64,000 bases of DNA from Symbiodinium natans (Eukaryota > Sar > Dinophyceae > Suessiales > Symbiodiniaceae). The translations under genes were made by a program, and so were the position numbers. This document shows positions 44,001-56,000 of this stretch, piece by piece (within the stretch, counting starts at the first letter, position 1; each line of letters starts with the position of its first letter). The notes beneath the pieces were generated by a model. That model searched no databases. It worked only from the letters and a program-made list of their open reading frames with translations, and was not told the origin of the DNA. The stretch is taken from assembly GCA_905221605.1 (NCBI GenBank), contig CAJNDS010002632.1, positions 140,001 to 204,000 of the forward strand, given 5' to 3'.

Positions 44001-47000
44001 GTTCAGGTGTTCACTGGCTTCGGCACCCCAACCCTACAGACCCCCGCAAGACCCCACCCAGACCAGACACCCGCCCCCACCCCCCCAGACCCCGCCGGCA
44101 CCCCCCTCAGACCCCCCCAGACGCCCCCAGACCCCCCAACCCCCAGTCCACGGTCCACAGTCCCCAAGGCCCCAGGCCCCCCCCCAACCCCCCAACCCCC
44201 CCCCCTCCTCCCCCATCCCTAACCAGTCCACGGCAGCAGAGTGTTGACGTGGGTCCGCGGTCTGCATCTCTGGCGGAGTGTGGGGCACGGTCTACGGTAG
44301 AGAGATGCCCACCAGCCCAGCCCACCAGCCCCTTCTCCCCGTCCCCGCCCGCCCCCCTCCGACCATGACCCGCCATCCCTTCCCCTCCCCCATCCCCCCT
44401 CCTCCCCTCCCTTGCTCAGCCGACTGTGGACCACACACCTGTCCGTGGTCCGGGTCTCTGGCAGAGTGTGGGACTGGGAGCCGGTCCACGATCCACGGTC
44501 CCGTCTATGGTACAAAAATGCCCCAGCCCCCTCTCCCGTCCCCGCCAGCCCCCCTACGACCCCGCCCACACTGCGCAACCAAGATCAGCAGCTGCCACAA
44601 CCACTACCGCACCACTGCCACTACCCACACCACACACAGACAAACCTTGAACCCTGGCGCTGCGACTCCAGAATGTGCCTAGTCTCGCTAGGGTTTAGGA
44701 TTTTCACGGGTCGAGGCCCTAGGGTTTAGGATTTTCACGGGCGGGGGCGTGCCTTATGTCTAGGGTTTAGGATTTTCACAGTTGTTTTTTCCGGTCAAGG
44801 GAGTGCGAAGCCCGGGGTCACGCGGTCAGGCCCTAGCATTCTAGGATTTAGGATTTTCACGGGGTCGGGGCCCTGGGTCACGGGGTTTAGACTCGTGATG
44901 TTAACAGGGAGGGTTAGGAACGGGGCCCAAGAAGGAGGTATGGGGTCGGGCCCTCGCGTTTAGGATTACGGGGTCGGGGGCCTAGGTTTTAGGATTTTCA
45001 CGGAATCGGTGCCCTAGGATTTAATTTTCATGGGGTCGGGGCCCTAGGGTTTAGGATTTTCACGGCTCGTGGAGGAAACACATGCGCTCCACACCTTTTC
45101 CCAAAAAAGAGAACGCCACCCCTCTCAGTTGGCCGGCTACCCCAGCTGCCCTAGCAGATATGCCATGGTACTTTCTTGGCCACACGCAGTGCCTGCGGCA
45201 CCACCTCCGTGGCTACTTTTCCCAAAAAGAGAACGCCACCCCTCTCAGTTGGCCGGCTAACCCAGCTGCGCTAGCAGATATGCCATGGCACTTTCCTGGC
45301 CACAGGCGGTGCCTGCGGCACCACCTCCGTGGCTATGGTCCCCGTCCTCGTCGTCGTCGTCGATGTCGCCCAGCGGGATGCCAACCTCGGTTGGGTCGTG
45401 GTTCTTCGCCTTGCGCTTCTTCTCTGTTTTTGTCTTCTTCTTCCGCTGCTTCTTGCCCTTTTTGGCCTTCTCCTCCGCGTTGTCTGAGAACGAGTTGTTC
45501 ATATCGTCTAGCGGGGTATTGTCGCCGATGAAGCTGCACAACGAATCCGAATCCTCCGGCTTCACCTCCGACGGCTCAACCAGTCCCGACGGCTCAACCA
45601 GTCCCGACGGCTCTTCCGGCTCGTCGTTCCAGGTCTCGCACGGGATGTTCCTATGCACCACTCGATTGGTTTTTGGATCGATGGCCCGCTTGCATGCCCC
45701 GCAGCAGGAAGTCCGGGCGGCGTGGGTGGCACTTTGGCAGGCGTCCTGGCCCCAGTCGACCGAGGCGTGGGGGGTGCCCTGGTTGGAGTGGGCGCTGCGC
45801 CACGGCTGGGGAGCGTGGAAGCAAGCTGTGAACCAACCAGCTGCGCGAGGCGGTCCAATGACACCGTCAAAGCATTCTGGAGGTTGGCAGCGGTCCGCTC
45901 ATTGTTCTCTTCCATCTGGCTCAAACATCTGTGCAAGACCATGCACATATCGCGGGACGACTCCAAGAGCTCATTGGTGGACAGCAACAGTCGAATGAGG
46001 GTCGGCAGTTCAGTTCCTTCTCGGTGCGCTTGTTGGATCATACGGTCAGCCTCGGCCCTGGCGGCTTCCTGTTGTCGGGCTTGCTCTTCCGCCTGCTTCG
46101 TGAGTCTCTGCTGGTCTTTCTGTCGTCGAGTTTCCGCCTGCTCCGCCTCGCGGTGCCGGCGGTCCAGTGTCCGGCGTTGTTGCCGCGCAGCGTCCGCCTG
46201 TCTGCGGCTTTCCTCATCCTTCAGTCGTCGCTCATCCTCCTCCAGCTGCTTGCTTCTGGCCTGGGCCTGCAGATGCTCGAGGCGAGCAGCCTCGCGAGCT
46301 TGCTGGACACTCGCCGCCACTTGGTTCTCCGCCAAAGTGGAGGACGATGCCTCGAAGTTGTCCCACGACGAGCACTGCATGTCGCCCTCGGCCATGGGCG
46401 GGGACTGGATGTCGACCTCGGGCGGGGATTGGACGTCGACCTCGGTCATGAGCGGGGGGTCATCACTGGCGAGCCGGTGAAGCCACCACAACAAGTAACC
46501 ATCGACCTCCTGCTCCCCGGCCGCGGACTCGTCCCCTGAGGACTCGTCCACCGGAATGGGGGTCCACCAAGCGCCACGACCACCAGCAACGCCGCCAACC
46601 ACAGCACCATGGTGTAATGTCTGAGCATGAGCCTAGCTGCGCCTATGTCAAGCTGCCTTACGTGCACATGTGAAGCTGCCGTGCCGCTGAGCCAAGAACG
46701 GCGCGGGCACACACTCAGCAAGGGGTCAAGCCGGGCGAGAAGGGGGCCTTATGGGTTAGGCAGCAAAGCACTCCTACCCTCCAACTCCCTGAACCGGAGA
46801 AACCCTGCAGGAGCCCCGGGCCAAACTGCATTTCTGAGCCGCTAAAATTGCGAGCCTGATGACAGATGGACAGGAGTGGGGTCGAACAGGTAGGAAAGGA
46901 GCCCAAGAAGGAGGTTGGAAATATTTCCTAATGGTGTGGGACCCAATGGGCGGGTGGGTATTCCTCTATGGCCGTGAAAACTGCTCAACTAGTGAATGCT

Positions 47001-50000
47001 TCGACCAGAGATGCTGAACCCTAAACCCTAAACCCTAAACCCTGTTCTACCCTCCTCCCCCTCTGAAGGCCATACAAGCCAGAGCACGGGCTCCGGTACC
47101 CGCACCAACTTCTCCGTCAGCTGCCCCTCTGCGCTGCGGGTCACCACCTGGGGCTTTAGGTGGAGGGTTTAGGGTTTAGGGTTTAGGGTTTAGGGTTTAG
47201 GGTTTAGGGTTTTAGGGTTTTAGGGCTTTAGGGCTTTAGGGTTTTAGGGTTTTAGGGTTTTAGGGTTTCAGGGTTTCGGGGTTTTCGGGCTTTAGGGTTT
47301 AGGGCGTTTAGGGTTGGGGTTTAATTACGGTATAGGGCATAGCGCTTACGGCTTAGGGGTTGGTTAATAGTTGGGGACCTTTCAGGGGTAGGGTTTACTA
47401 ACAGGGGGTCTGGGGTCCTAGGAGTCTAGGGTGTATGGTGCATTGCTATAGACTAGCTCTCGCCACGCACCTCAGATTGCAGCTTGCTTAGACCTCGTCC
47501 CGCGCCGACTGAATAGCAAGAAGTGAAAGGCGAACAACCCAACTATCCAATCTTCACCACCCAAAAAAGCTGAAACGTCAGAGAAAGCAGGCCAAACGAC
47601 TCTTAACCCCAAATGTAATGGAACGACCCGCTCTTATCCCCCAGAGAACGGTTCACAGGACTGTAGCAGATAGCTAGAGGAACTAGGCTAATCACAACGA
47701 ACTAGGGGCACCAAACACGGCCTTAAACACATTAAAAAAATGAATATGGGCCCTAAACCCTAAACCCTAAACCCGAAACCCTGAACCCTAATCCCCAAAC
47801 CCTCAACCCTAAACCCTAAACCCTAAACCCTAAAAGCCCCCCAAAACCATCACAAGGCTCACCTTGCCAGCAAAGCCCAGGGGTCGGTCAAACCAGGTGT
47901 GCCACAACCTTGGGATCCAACGAGGGGGTTTTGGGGGTTTGGGGGTTGGGGTTTAGGGTTTTTCGGGTTGGGGTTTGGGGTTTAGGGTTTTTGGGGTTGG
48001 GGTTTGTGGTTTAGGGCTTCGGGTTTATTTATGTTGGTCCCTTGTTGTGGTTTAGGGTTTGGGTTTCAGGGTCTTCACATGTAAGGGGCCATATTCAGGG
48101 GTCGCAACCCGGCAGGAAAACCTCAGCCCCCTAAGCCCTCAACCCATAACACCCCAAGCCATAAACCTTAGGGCTCTAAGGTTTGAGGTTTGTCTGTGCC
48201 GTGGCACCACCCCAACCTAATAGCTCAAGGGGAGATTTGATGGCGCTTAGGGGTTAGGGTTTAGCATTTAGGGTTTAGGGTTTAGGGTTTTTTTGGGTTT
48301 GGGGTTTAGGGTTTAGGGTTTAGGGTTTAGGGTTTAGAGTTTAGGGTTTAGGGTTTAGGGTTTAGGGTTTAGGGTTTAGGGTTTAGGGTTTAGGGTTTAG
48401 GGTTTAGGGTTTAGGGTTTAGCGTAGATTTGATGGCGCTCGGGTCCATAATGTTGACGTGGCAGCTCTGTCCATAAGACCAGGTGGGTGTTTGTCTGGAA
48501 CAAGTTGTTGATGCGACAGTACGAACGTCTGGCGCCTCTCCACTCCTTGTCTCCAATGTCTGCGCCAACGGCAGAAGGTGAAAAGGTCAAGTCGAACTGA
48601 GCTCGGCCCATTAATGGTCCAGTCGAGCGAAACCCGCTCGTCGTGGTGACGGAAGATAACCTGATGCTTTCCATCTGCAGTGTGACACAGGTGTTGGTGA
48701 GTTATAGTTGTAGGACACCGACCTAAGAACCCAAACCTTAAACCCCAAGCCCTACCCCCTAAACACCAGCCCTGAGCCCTAAGCCCTAAACCCTAAACCC
48801 TCAACACCAAGCCCTAAACCCTAATACCCCAAGCCCCAAGCCCTAAACCCTACTACCCCAAGCCCTAAACCCCCTAAGAACCAGTAAGAGAGGGCCCCGC
48901 AGAACTTTTGGAATCAAAGATCTCTTTGAGAATTATCTTGCCGAGGCGATGACCTTTCCCCACGCTTAAGTCCCAGGGTTTAGGATTTAGGGTTTAGGGC
49001 TTAGGGTTTAGGGTTTGGGGTTTAGGGCTTAGGGCTTAGGGCTTGGGGCTTAGGGCTGGGTGCTCTTCCTCCCCCTTGAGCCCCCCAAACTCCACAAACA
49101 CATAACAAAGCTTCCAGGGCTTAGGGGCTTGGGGTTTCGGATGCAGGCTTGTTTCAGAACCCTAAACCCTAAACCCTAAACCCTAAACCCTAAACCCTAA
49201 ACCTTAAACCCTAAACCCTAGTCTCTGAGCCGATGGCCCGCCGCCGTAGGTTTGGATGCCAACCTTTTTCTGAGGGTTGTTACATGGGCCCTTGATGGGT
49301 TAGGGTTTAGGGTTTAGGGTTTAAGGTTTAGGGTTTAGGGCTTAGGGCTTAGGGCTTAGGGCTTAGGGCTTAGGGCTTAGGGCTTAGGGCTTAGGGCTTA
49401 GGGCTTAGGGCTTAGGGCTTAGGGCTTAGGGCTTAGGGCTTAGGGCTTAGGGTTTAGGGTTTAGGGATTGGGGGAGCTGCATGGTCCCTTGTAAGTATGA
49501 GAGCTTGAAAGGAGACCCTTACACACCCCTTATGTACGGTATGTCCTCGAAGAAAAGATGGATATCCGCTGCTGGCTCCACGGACAAGGCAGTCGGGGAG
49601 ATGTCTGAAAGCCATCCTGTCATAGTAAGCCTCGAGGCCCAAAGCCTTCCCTTCCTCAAACTGATCGGCATTTTTGTAGTCCAGATTCAGTCGGATGGTC
49701 ACCTCTTCAGGACCCAGCGCAAAAGCATTTGCGATCCGTCCAGTGCATTCCTCCCCACGCGCCTTCACCTGTGCCAACGTCAACACGTCGAGGGACAACC
49801 CTTGCCGTGCACTCTCACTCAACTAGAATACAACGAAGCCACCACAAAATTAGAAGCAAAGGGATCATACTCAGGGCCCATGTAATTACTCTGCAAAAAC
49901 CCTGAACCCTAAACCCTAAAACCATTAAGGGCCCGTGTAACTAACCTTTTACTTTTCCAATGGCAATGGGCTGCGTAAAAGGCACCGTCAGCTTCTTGAG

Positions 50001-53000
50001 AAGATTGTGTCTGAGACCCCCGAACAAAGGGAACCCTCGAGAGGCTTCAGGTTTTGGGTTTTGGGTTTTGGGTTTGGGGGGCAGCAAGGTATGCAGGGAC
50101 CCTGGTACAAATATGCCGACCATATTTATCATGGTCTCTTTCAAACTGGGTTTCACGAAAACTGACACCCTAAAAACCCCAAACCCTAATAACCCTAAAC
50201 CCTAAACCCAAGGAATACCCCAAAACCTAAAAAATCCCAACACCCAAGCCCTACACCCAATTCCCCGCATTGAACCCTAAACCCTTATAATATACACCCT
50301 GTACACGTACCCCAAAAGAATTTAGGTTTCGGGCTTAGGGCCCTAAACCCCCTCAACCCTAAACCCGACCTAAACCCTAAACCCTAAACCCTAAACCCTA
50401 AACCCTAAACCCTAAACCCTAAACCCTAAACCCTAAACCCGAAGGGTCAGGCCACCACCGAACTACATAGACCTGGCCATCCGTTTTCAGACGGAAGCCT
50501 CAAGCCGCAAACCTTCAAGCTGAACAGCCAAAATTGAAGCCTGAAAGGGTTTAGGGTTTAGGGGTTTAGGGGTTTAGGGTTTAGGGTTTAGGGTTTAGGG
50601 TTTAGGGTTTAGGGTTTAGGGTTTAGGGTTTAGGGTTTAGGGTTTAGGGTTTCGGGTTTAGGGTTTAGGGCTTAGGGTTTAGGGTTTCGGGTTCAGGGTT
50701 TAGGGTTTAGGGTTTAGGGTTTAGGGTTTAGGGTTTAGGGTTTAGGGTTTAGGGTTTAGGGGTTGAAAAGGCCTGAACCCCAGGATCCCACCTGCAGCAT
50801 CCCCGCCGACGTCATCTTGGAGTTGGGCCGCAGTCGCAGGCAAGGCCTGGGTAGGCACAGAAGGGGCAAATGGTCCTAAACTCCTAACCTCTAAACCCTG
50901 AACCCGAAACCCTAAACCCTAAACCCTGAACCCTAAACCCTAAACCCTAAACCCTAAACCCTAAACCCTAGCCCTAAACCCTAAACCCTCAAAGTTTGGG
51001 GCTTTGGGCTTCCAGGTTTCGACTCTGAGCCACTTGCAGCGATCTCCTGTATACAGGTAACACATCGCAAAATTCAAGCACCCTAAACCCTAAACCCTAG
51101 CCCTAAACCCTAAACCCTCAAAGTTCGGGGTTTCGGATCTAGGGTTCAGGGCTTAGGGTGTTTGGGGCTTCTGCATCAAGACTATGCAAGGGATTTCATA
51201 CACCAGGGCTTCGGGTCTAGGAGTACACAGTCCACAAAGACCAAACTGAAGCCTGAAGGGGGGGGTTTAGGGTTTAGGGTTGAGGGTTCAGGGCCAGGGT
51301 TTAGGGTTTAGGGGTACAGTTTTAGGGCTCGGGTTTAGGGTATTAGGGCTTCAGGGCATTTGTGAATCACCCTGTAACCCTAAACCATAACCAGCTAACC
51401 CCAAACCCCAAATCCCAAAACCCCCTTGGGGTTTAGGGTTGAGGGTCCCAAACAACCAAAAGGCCTGAAACCCTAAAAGCCAGAGGCCCGGACGAATCCG
51501 TGTGGGCGCCGATCATCGAGAAGCCGGACTCCTTTGCCAACGGGGTTCATGTAACCGTTTAGGTTTAGGGTTCATAAAAGGGGCTAGGGGTTTGGGCTTA
51601 AGTCCTTAAACCTTAAAACCGATCATTTCTTGGCTGCACTTAGGAGGGTAGTAGAAAAAAATTAAACTTTTAGCTGCCTTACTAAGAAACCCAATAAACC
51701 CAAAAAAGCCAAAGACCTATAGTTACAGCAAAGCACCACAAAGATTTCATATGTGAAGTAGGGTATATATTTCTTGTACCCCCAAAAGGACACCAGGTAT
51801 ATACACTCACCAATATAAAAAAAGGAACCTTATGTACACTCACCAAAAACAGAACCCTAAACCCTAAACCCTAAACCCTAAACCCTAAACCCGAAACCCT
51901 AAACCCAGAAATAGAAACCCTGCTTCATGTGCATTCGAACCCTAACATGGATGCCAAAGATCGGAGCCGAAGCCGGACCCACCCCTTCTGAGGCTTTTAG
52001 GGTTTAGGGTTTAGGGTTTAGGGTTTAGGGTTTAGGGTTTAGGGTTTGGGGTTTGGGGTTTAGGGTTTAGGGTTTAGGGTTTGGGGTTTGGGGTTTAGGG
52101 GTTAGGGTTTGGGGTTTAGGGTTTAGGGTTTAGGGTTTAGGGTTTGGGGTTTGGGGTTTAGGGTTTAGGGTTTAGGGTTTGGGGTTTAGGGTTTGGGGCA
52201 TAGGGTCTAGGGCCCAAGCTGCGGTGTGATTGTTTTTTCCTCTTGGTGCGTCTAAGAGGAAACGAAAGAACTTTCTACTTTCGCAATGTTTTGGGATTCA
52301 GGGGTTTTTCCAGCGCTTGACAAACTGCTTGGCTAGCGAATGCTTGGACATGAGATGCTGAACCCCATAGATTGTTTAGGGTTCAGGGTTCAGCACCGGG
52401 TTAAGGGCCCTCAAACTCAAAGGGAGTAGGGGATCCCCGTTTATATAGCCCTTATATACTAACCCTAAACCCTGAACCCTAGACCCTAGACCCTAGACCC
52501 TAAACCCTAAACCCTAAACCCTAAACCCTAGGTAAGGGACCACACTAAGGGCCCATGTCTGGCCAAACTTAGAGGTACGTGGCCTTCTAAGTATACGTAA
52601 GGTCTCCGCATGCCGAAGACACACAAAAAAGCATTGATCAACCCCTAAGCCCGGAAATAGGGTTTAGGGTTTAGGGTTTAGGGTTTAGGGTTTGGGGTTC
52701 AGGGTTTAGGGTTTAGGGTTTAGGCTTTAGAGTTTAGGGTTTAGGGTTTAGGGTTTAGCGTTTAGGGTTTTAGGGTTGGCCCTGAAACTTGGGGCTTCGG
52801 GGGTTGAGGGTTTAGGCTCAAGGATCAGCTTTGGAGGTGTTCGGGTTTGAGAGCTTCAGGGTTTAGTGCGTTTCTTTTCGGGCTTTCGAGCGCCTTAGGG
52901 GGTTCACGGCTTTAGGGTTCTTAGGGTTCTTAGGGTTGTTAGGGGCCCCAAGCCCTAACCCTAAAACCGAAAACCCTAAATCCTAAACCCTAAACTTCCG

Positions 53001-56000
53001 GGCTTCGCATTCTTAGGGGTTCTTCGGGGTTTACTCAAACCCAGTGGCCTCGGGGGAGAACTTCCCACCCACAACGAAGGCCATGACATCGGCGCCACCT
53101 TTGGTGACGTAGTACCTGGCTTCTGAAGGGCTTGAGTTTAGGGTTTAGGGTTTGGGGTTTGGGGTTTGGGGTTTCGGGTTTCGGGTTTGGGGTTTGGGGT
53201 TTGGGGTTTGGGTTTAGGGTTTAGGGTTTAGGGTTTAGGGTTTAGGGTTTAGGGTTTAGTACCTGACTTCCCTGACCCTGGCGTGGAAGCCTGGGGAGCC
53301 CCTAAGCCCCCCAAACCCGATGATTGAATCCTAAACCATTTTAGGGTTAGGGTTTAGGGTTTAGGGTTTAGGGTTTAGGGTTTAGGGTTTAGGGTTTAGG
53401 GTTTAGGGTTTAGGGTTTAGGGTTTAGGGTTTAGGGCCCCAAACTCTGTAGACCTGAACCCCCCCCCCCCCTGCAAACCCTACTGCGGTTTAGGGCTTAG
53501 GGCTTAGGGTTTAGGGTTTCGGGTTTCGGGTTTAGGGTTTAGGGTTTAAATCCCCATGCGCCACGTACGCTCGGTCGACCTAAACCTTAGCAGAACAGAA
53601 AACAACAGAGCCTCTTTAACAAAGAGCCCGACACGGGAACCCCAGTTGAGAACAAACCCTAGACACCTAGCTTGAAATTCAAAACACCGATTACGGATTC
53701 TTTGGTTTGTACGATTACGTACCCTAAACCCTAAACCCTAAACCCTAAACCCTAAACCCTAAACCCTAAACCCTAAACCCTAAACCCTAAACCCTAAACC
53801 CTAAACTCCAATGATATGAAAACCTCCACTGCCCAATAACAAGTACCCAACGACCCAACGAAAGAAGAAAAGAGTATGGAGGGCTTGAGCAGGTATCTGT
53901 ATGGCCCCTGAAAAAAGGAGGCCCCTTATGCACCCCCCTATATACCCTATACAGTATACAACCCAAGGGCCCATACTTCCGAACCCTTTTAAAAGGAGGT
54001 AAGGGACCATAGTAAGGGACCATGTAACCCTAAACCCTCAACCCTGTAAAGGAGGTGAGGGACCATAGTAAGGCACCATGCAACCCTAAACCCCAGACCC
54101 TAAACCCTGAGCCCTTAGGAGGTACAGCATGTAGCTGTAGTCCAGGAGGTTCATGAGGTTGACGAGGCCGAAAGTGGCTTGGATGTGTGCATGTGGCACT
54201 GATGTCAGGTCTGCTTTTTCGACCGCTGCACCCAAAGCCAGCCCACAGCTTGAACCCACGAAACCTTAGACCCTAAACCCACTAAACCCCAAACCCTAAA
54301 CCCTAAACCCTAAACCCTAAACCCTAAACCCTAAACCCACAACCCACAACCCACTAAACCCCAAACCCTTTCACCCCCTAACCCCTTAAAACACATTAGG
54401 GGTGAAGGATCAAAAAAAAAATAAATAAGCATCAAAAAAAAAATAACCCCAAGGGATCAAAAAAAATAAATAAGCATCAAAAAAAAAAATAACCCATTTT
54501 ACTCTTGGAATACANNNNNNNNNNNNNNNNNNNNNNNNNNNNNNNNNNNNNNNNNNNNNNNNNNNNNNNNNNNNNNNNNNNNNNNNNNNNNNNNNNNNNN
54601 NNNNNNNNNNNNNNATTATTTTTCTTTTTGATGCTTATTATTTTTTTTTGATGCCTATGCCTTAAAACACCCCAAGCCCCGCATGAACCGCAAGAAAAAC
54701 TGAGGCCCGCAAGCCCCAAAGACCTAAACCCGAAACCCCCCCTCAGAGGGTTTAGGGCTTAGGGTTTCGGGTTTTCGGTTTCGGGTTTAGGGTAGGGTTC
54801 AGGGTTCAGTGTTTAGGGTTTAGGGTTTAGGGTTGAGGGTTGAGGGTTTAGGGTTTAGGGTTTAGGGTTTAGGGTTTAGGGTTCAGGGTTTAGGGTTTAG
54901 GGTTTAGGGTTTAGGGTTTCGGGTTTAGGGCACTTGCCACCCTTGGCCAGAGACCAGCGCCCGCCATCCGGGAGCTCCTGGTTCGAGATAGGGGTTTCGG
55001 GTTCAGGGTTTAGGGTTTGGGGTTTAGGGTTTAGGGTTTGGGGTTTAGGGTTTGGGGTTTAGGGTTTAGGGCTAAAGGGGGCTTTGGGGGGTTTGGGGTT
55101 CATTTAATCCTAAAGGGGGGGGGGGGGGGAGCTTTAAAAGCTTTCGGGGTTAGGGTGTGCCCGGGTTGAGAGTTTAGGGGTTTAAGGGCTTCAGGGTGTT
55201 AGGGAGTTAGGGTTTCATGGCTTGGGGGCTTAGGGTGTTAGGGACGGGTCGAGGGTTTTGGGTCTCCCAACATCCTAGGATTTAAAGATGAGGACATTGG
55301 TTCCCCAACCCTCTCAAAAACAAAGGGAAAGGGTGCCACTGGGGAGCCTAACCCTAAATTCTACATAAGCCCTGAAACCCCAGACCCGAAATGATAGAGA
55401 GTCTAAACCCGAAGCCCCTACAGAGTCTAAACCCTAAAGCCCCCTTAACGCGTAGACCCTACATCCCAAGGAACCTCTAAGCCATCCTCACCAAGTACTC
55501 ATTGATGGCGGCTCGCCCCAGTTTGGTGACGGCCCCATCTGGAGTCTCGAGTCGGCAGCAAGGATCTCGATCTCGGCAGCCGCCTGATCTTCTGGCATCT
55601 CAAGTAGGAGTCTTCTGAATCGATCATGGAATGTCTTGTCCTCATCAACTCCTCCGAACAACAGCTTGTGCGCAGCTGCAGCAAGCGAGTCAACCACCAC
55701 ACTCTGCGCATCATCTGGCGACTTCAAAGATTGGCTGCACTCAGGAGGGTAGCTATAAAGTAAACTTTTAGCTGCCTTACTAAGAAACCCAACAAACCTA
55801 AAAAGGTAAGGATCTAAAGTTACGGTAAAGTGCCACAAAGCAAAGATTGGCCTCCAGGAGGAGTCAGAGCTGCCGGCAAGACCCCGTTGAAGGCCTCATC
55901 CAGGCCGGGCAGGCCAGACCATTTATGCAGTGGGCCCTTTTGAATAGCCGGTGATAAGTGAGGTTTTAGCGTGGCCATAACTGGGTCAAGTGCTGTTATA

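Larger units (their letters stand above)
49264..50791. repeat. Peptidase intron 7
   Basis: Contains a GGGCTTA array (49337-49450), CCCTAAA 50365-50437 and a long TTTAGGG array 50555-50760, plus the island at 49523-49822. Confidence 0.85.
51532..53051. repeat. Peptidase intron 5
   Basis: CCCTAAA 51855-51905, TTTAGGG/TTTGGGG 51990-52210, CCCTAAA 52465-52530 and TTTAGGG 52658-52770. It also holds a 115-bp dispersed repeat (51630) and junction motif copy 3 (52325). Confidence 0.85.
53116..54933. repeat. Peptidase intron 4 with an assembly gap
   Basis: TTTAGGG/TTTGGGG 53135-53260 and 53341-53435, CCCTAAA 53720-53807 and 54290-54345, TTTAGGG 54780-54930. Two GGGACCAT copies lie at 53930-54084. 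An island at 54115-54225 is open on the minus strand (TSVPHAHIQATFGLVNLMNL). Confidence 0.85.

Noticed and set aside
42444-44368. A 621-codon Gly/Phe-rich frame and its neighbours
   Set aside because: The frame follows the 22-bp and GC-rich satellite units; other frames and the opposite strand are equally open.
46676-46702. Relic spliced leader upstream of the coiled-coil gene (minus strand TTCTTGGCTCAG)
   Set aside because: Only about 13 of 21 leader positions match; too weak to claim, though it would fit a retrocopy.
51484-51550. A + strand exon reading GPDESVWAPIIEKPDSFANG
   Set aside because: It looks convincing, but the minus strand of the same bases encodes the M18 motif GFSMIGAHTDS in phase with its neighbours.
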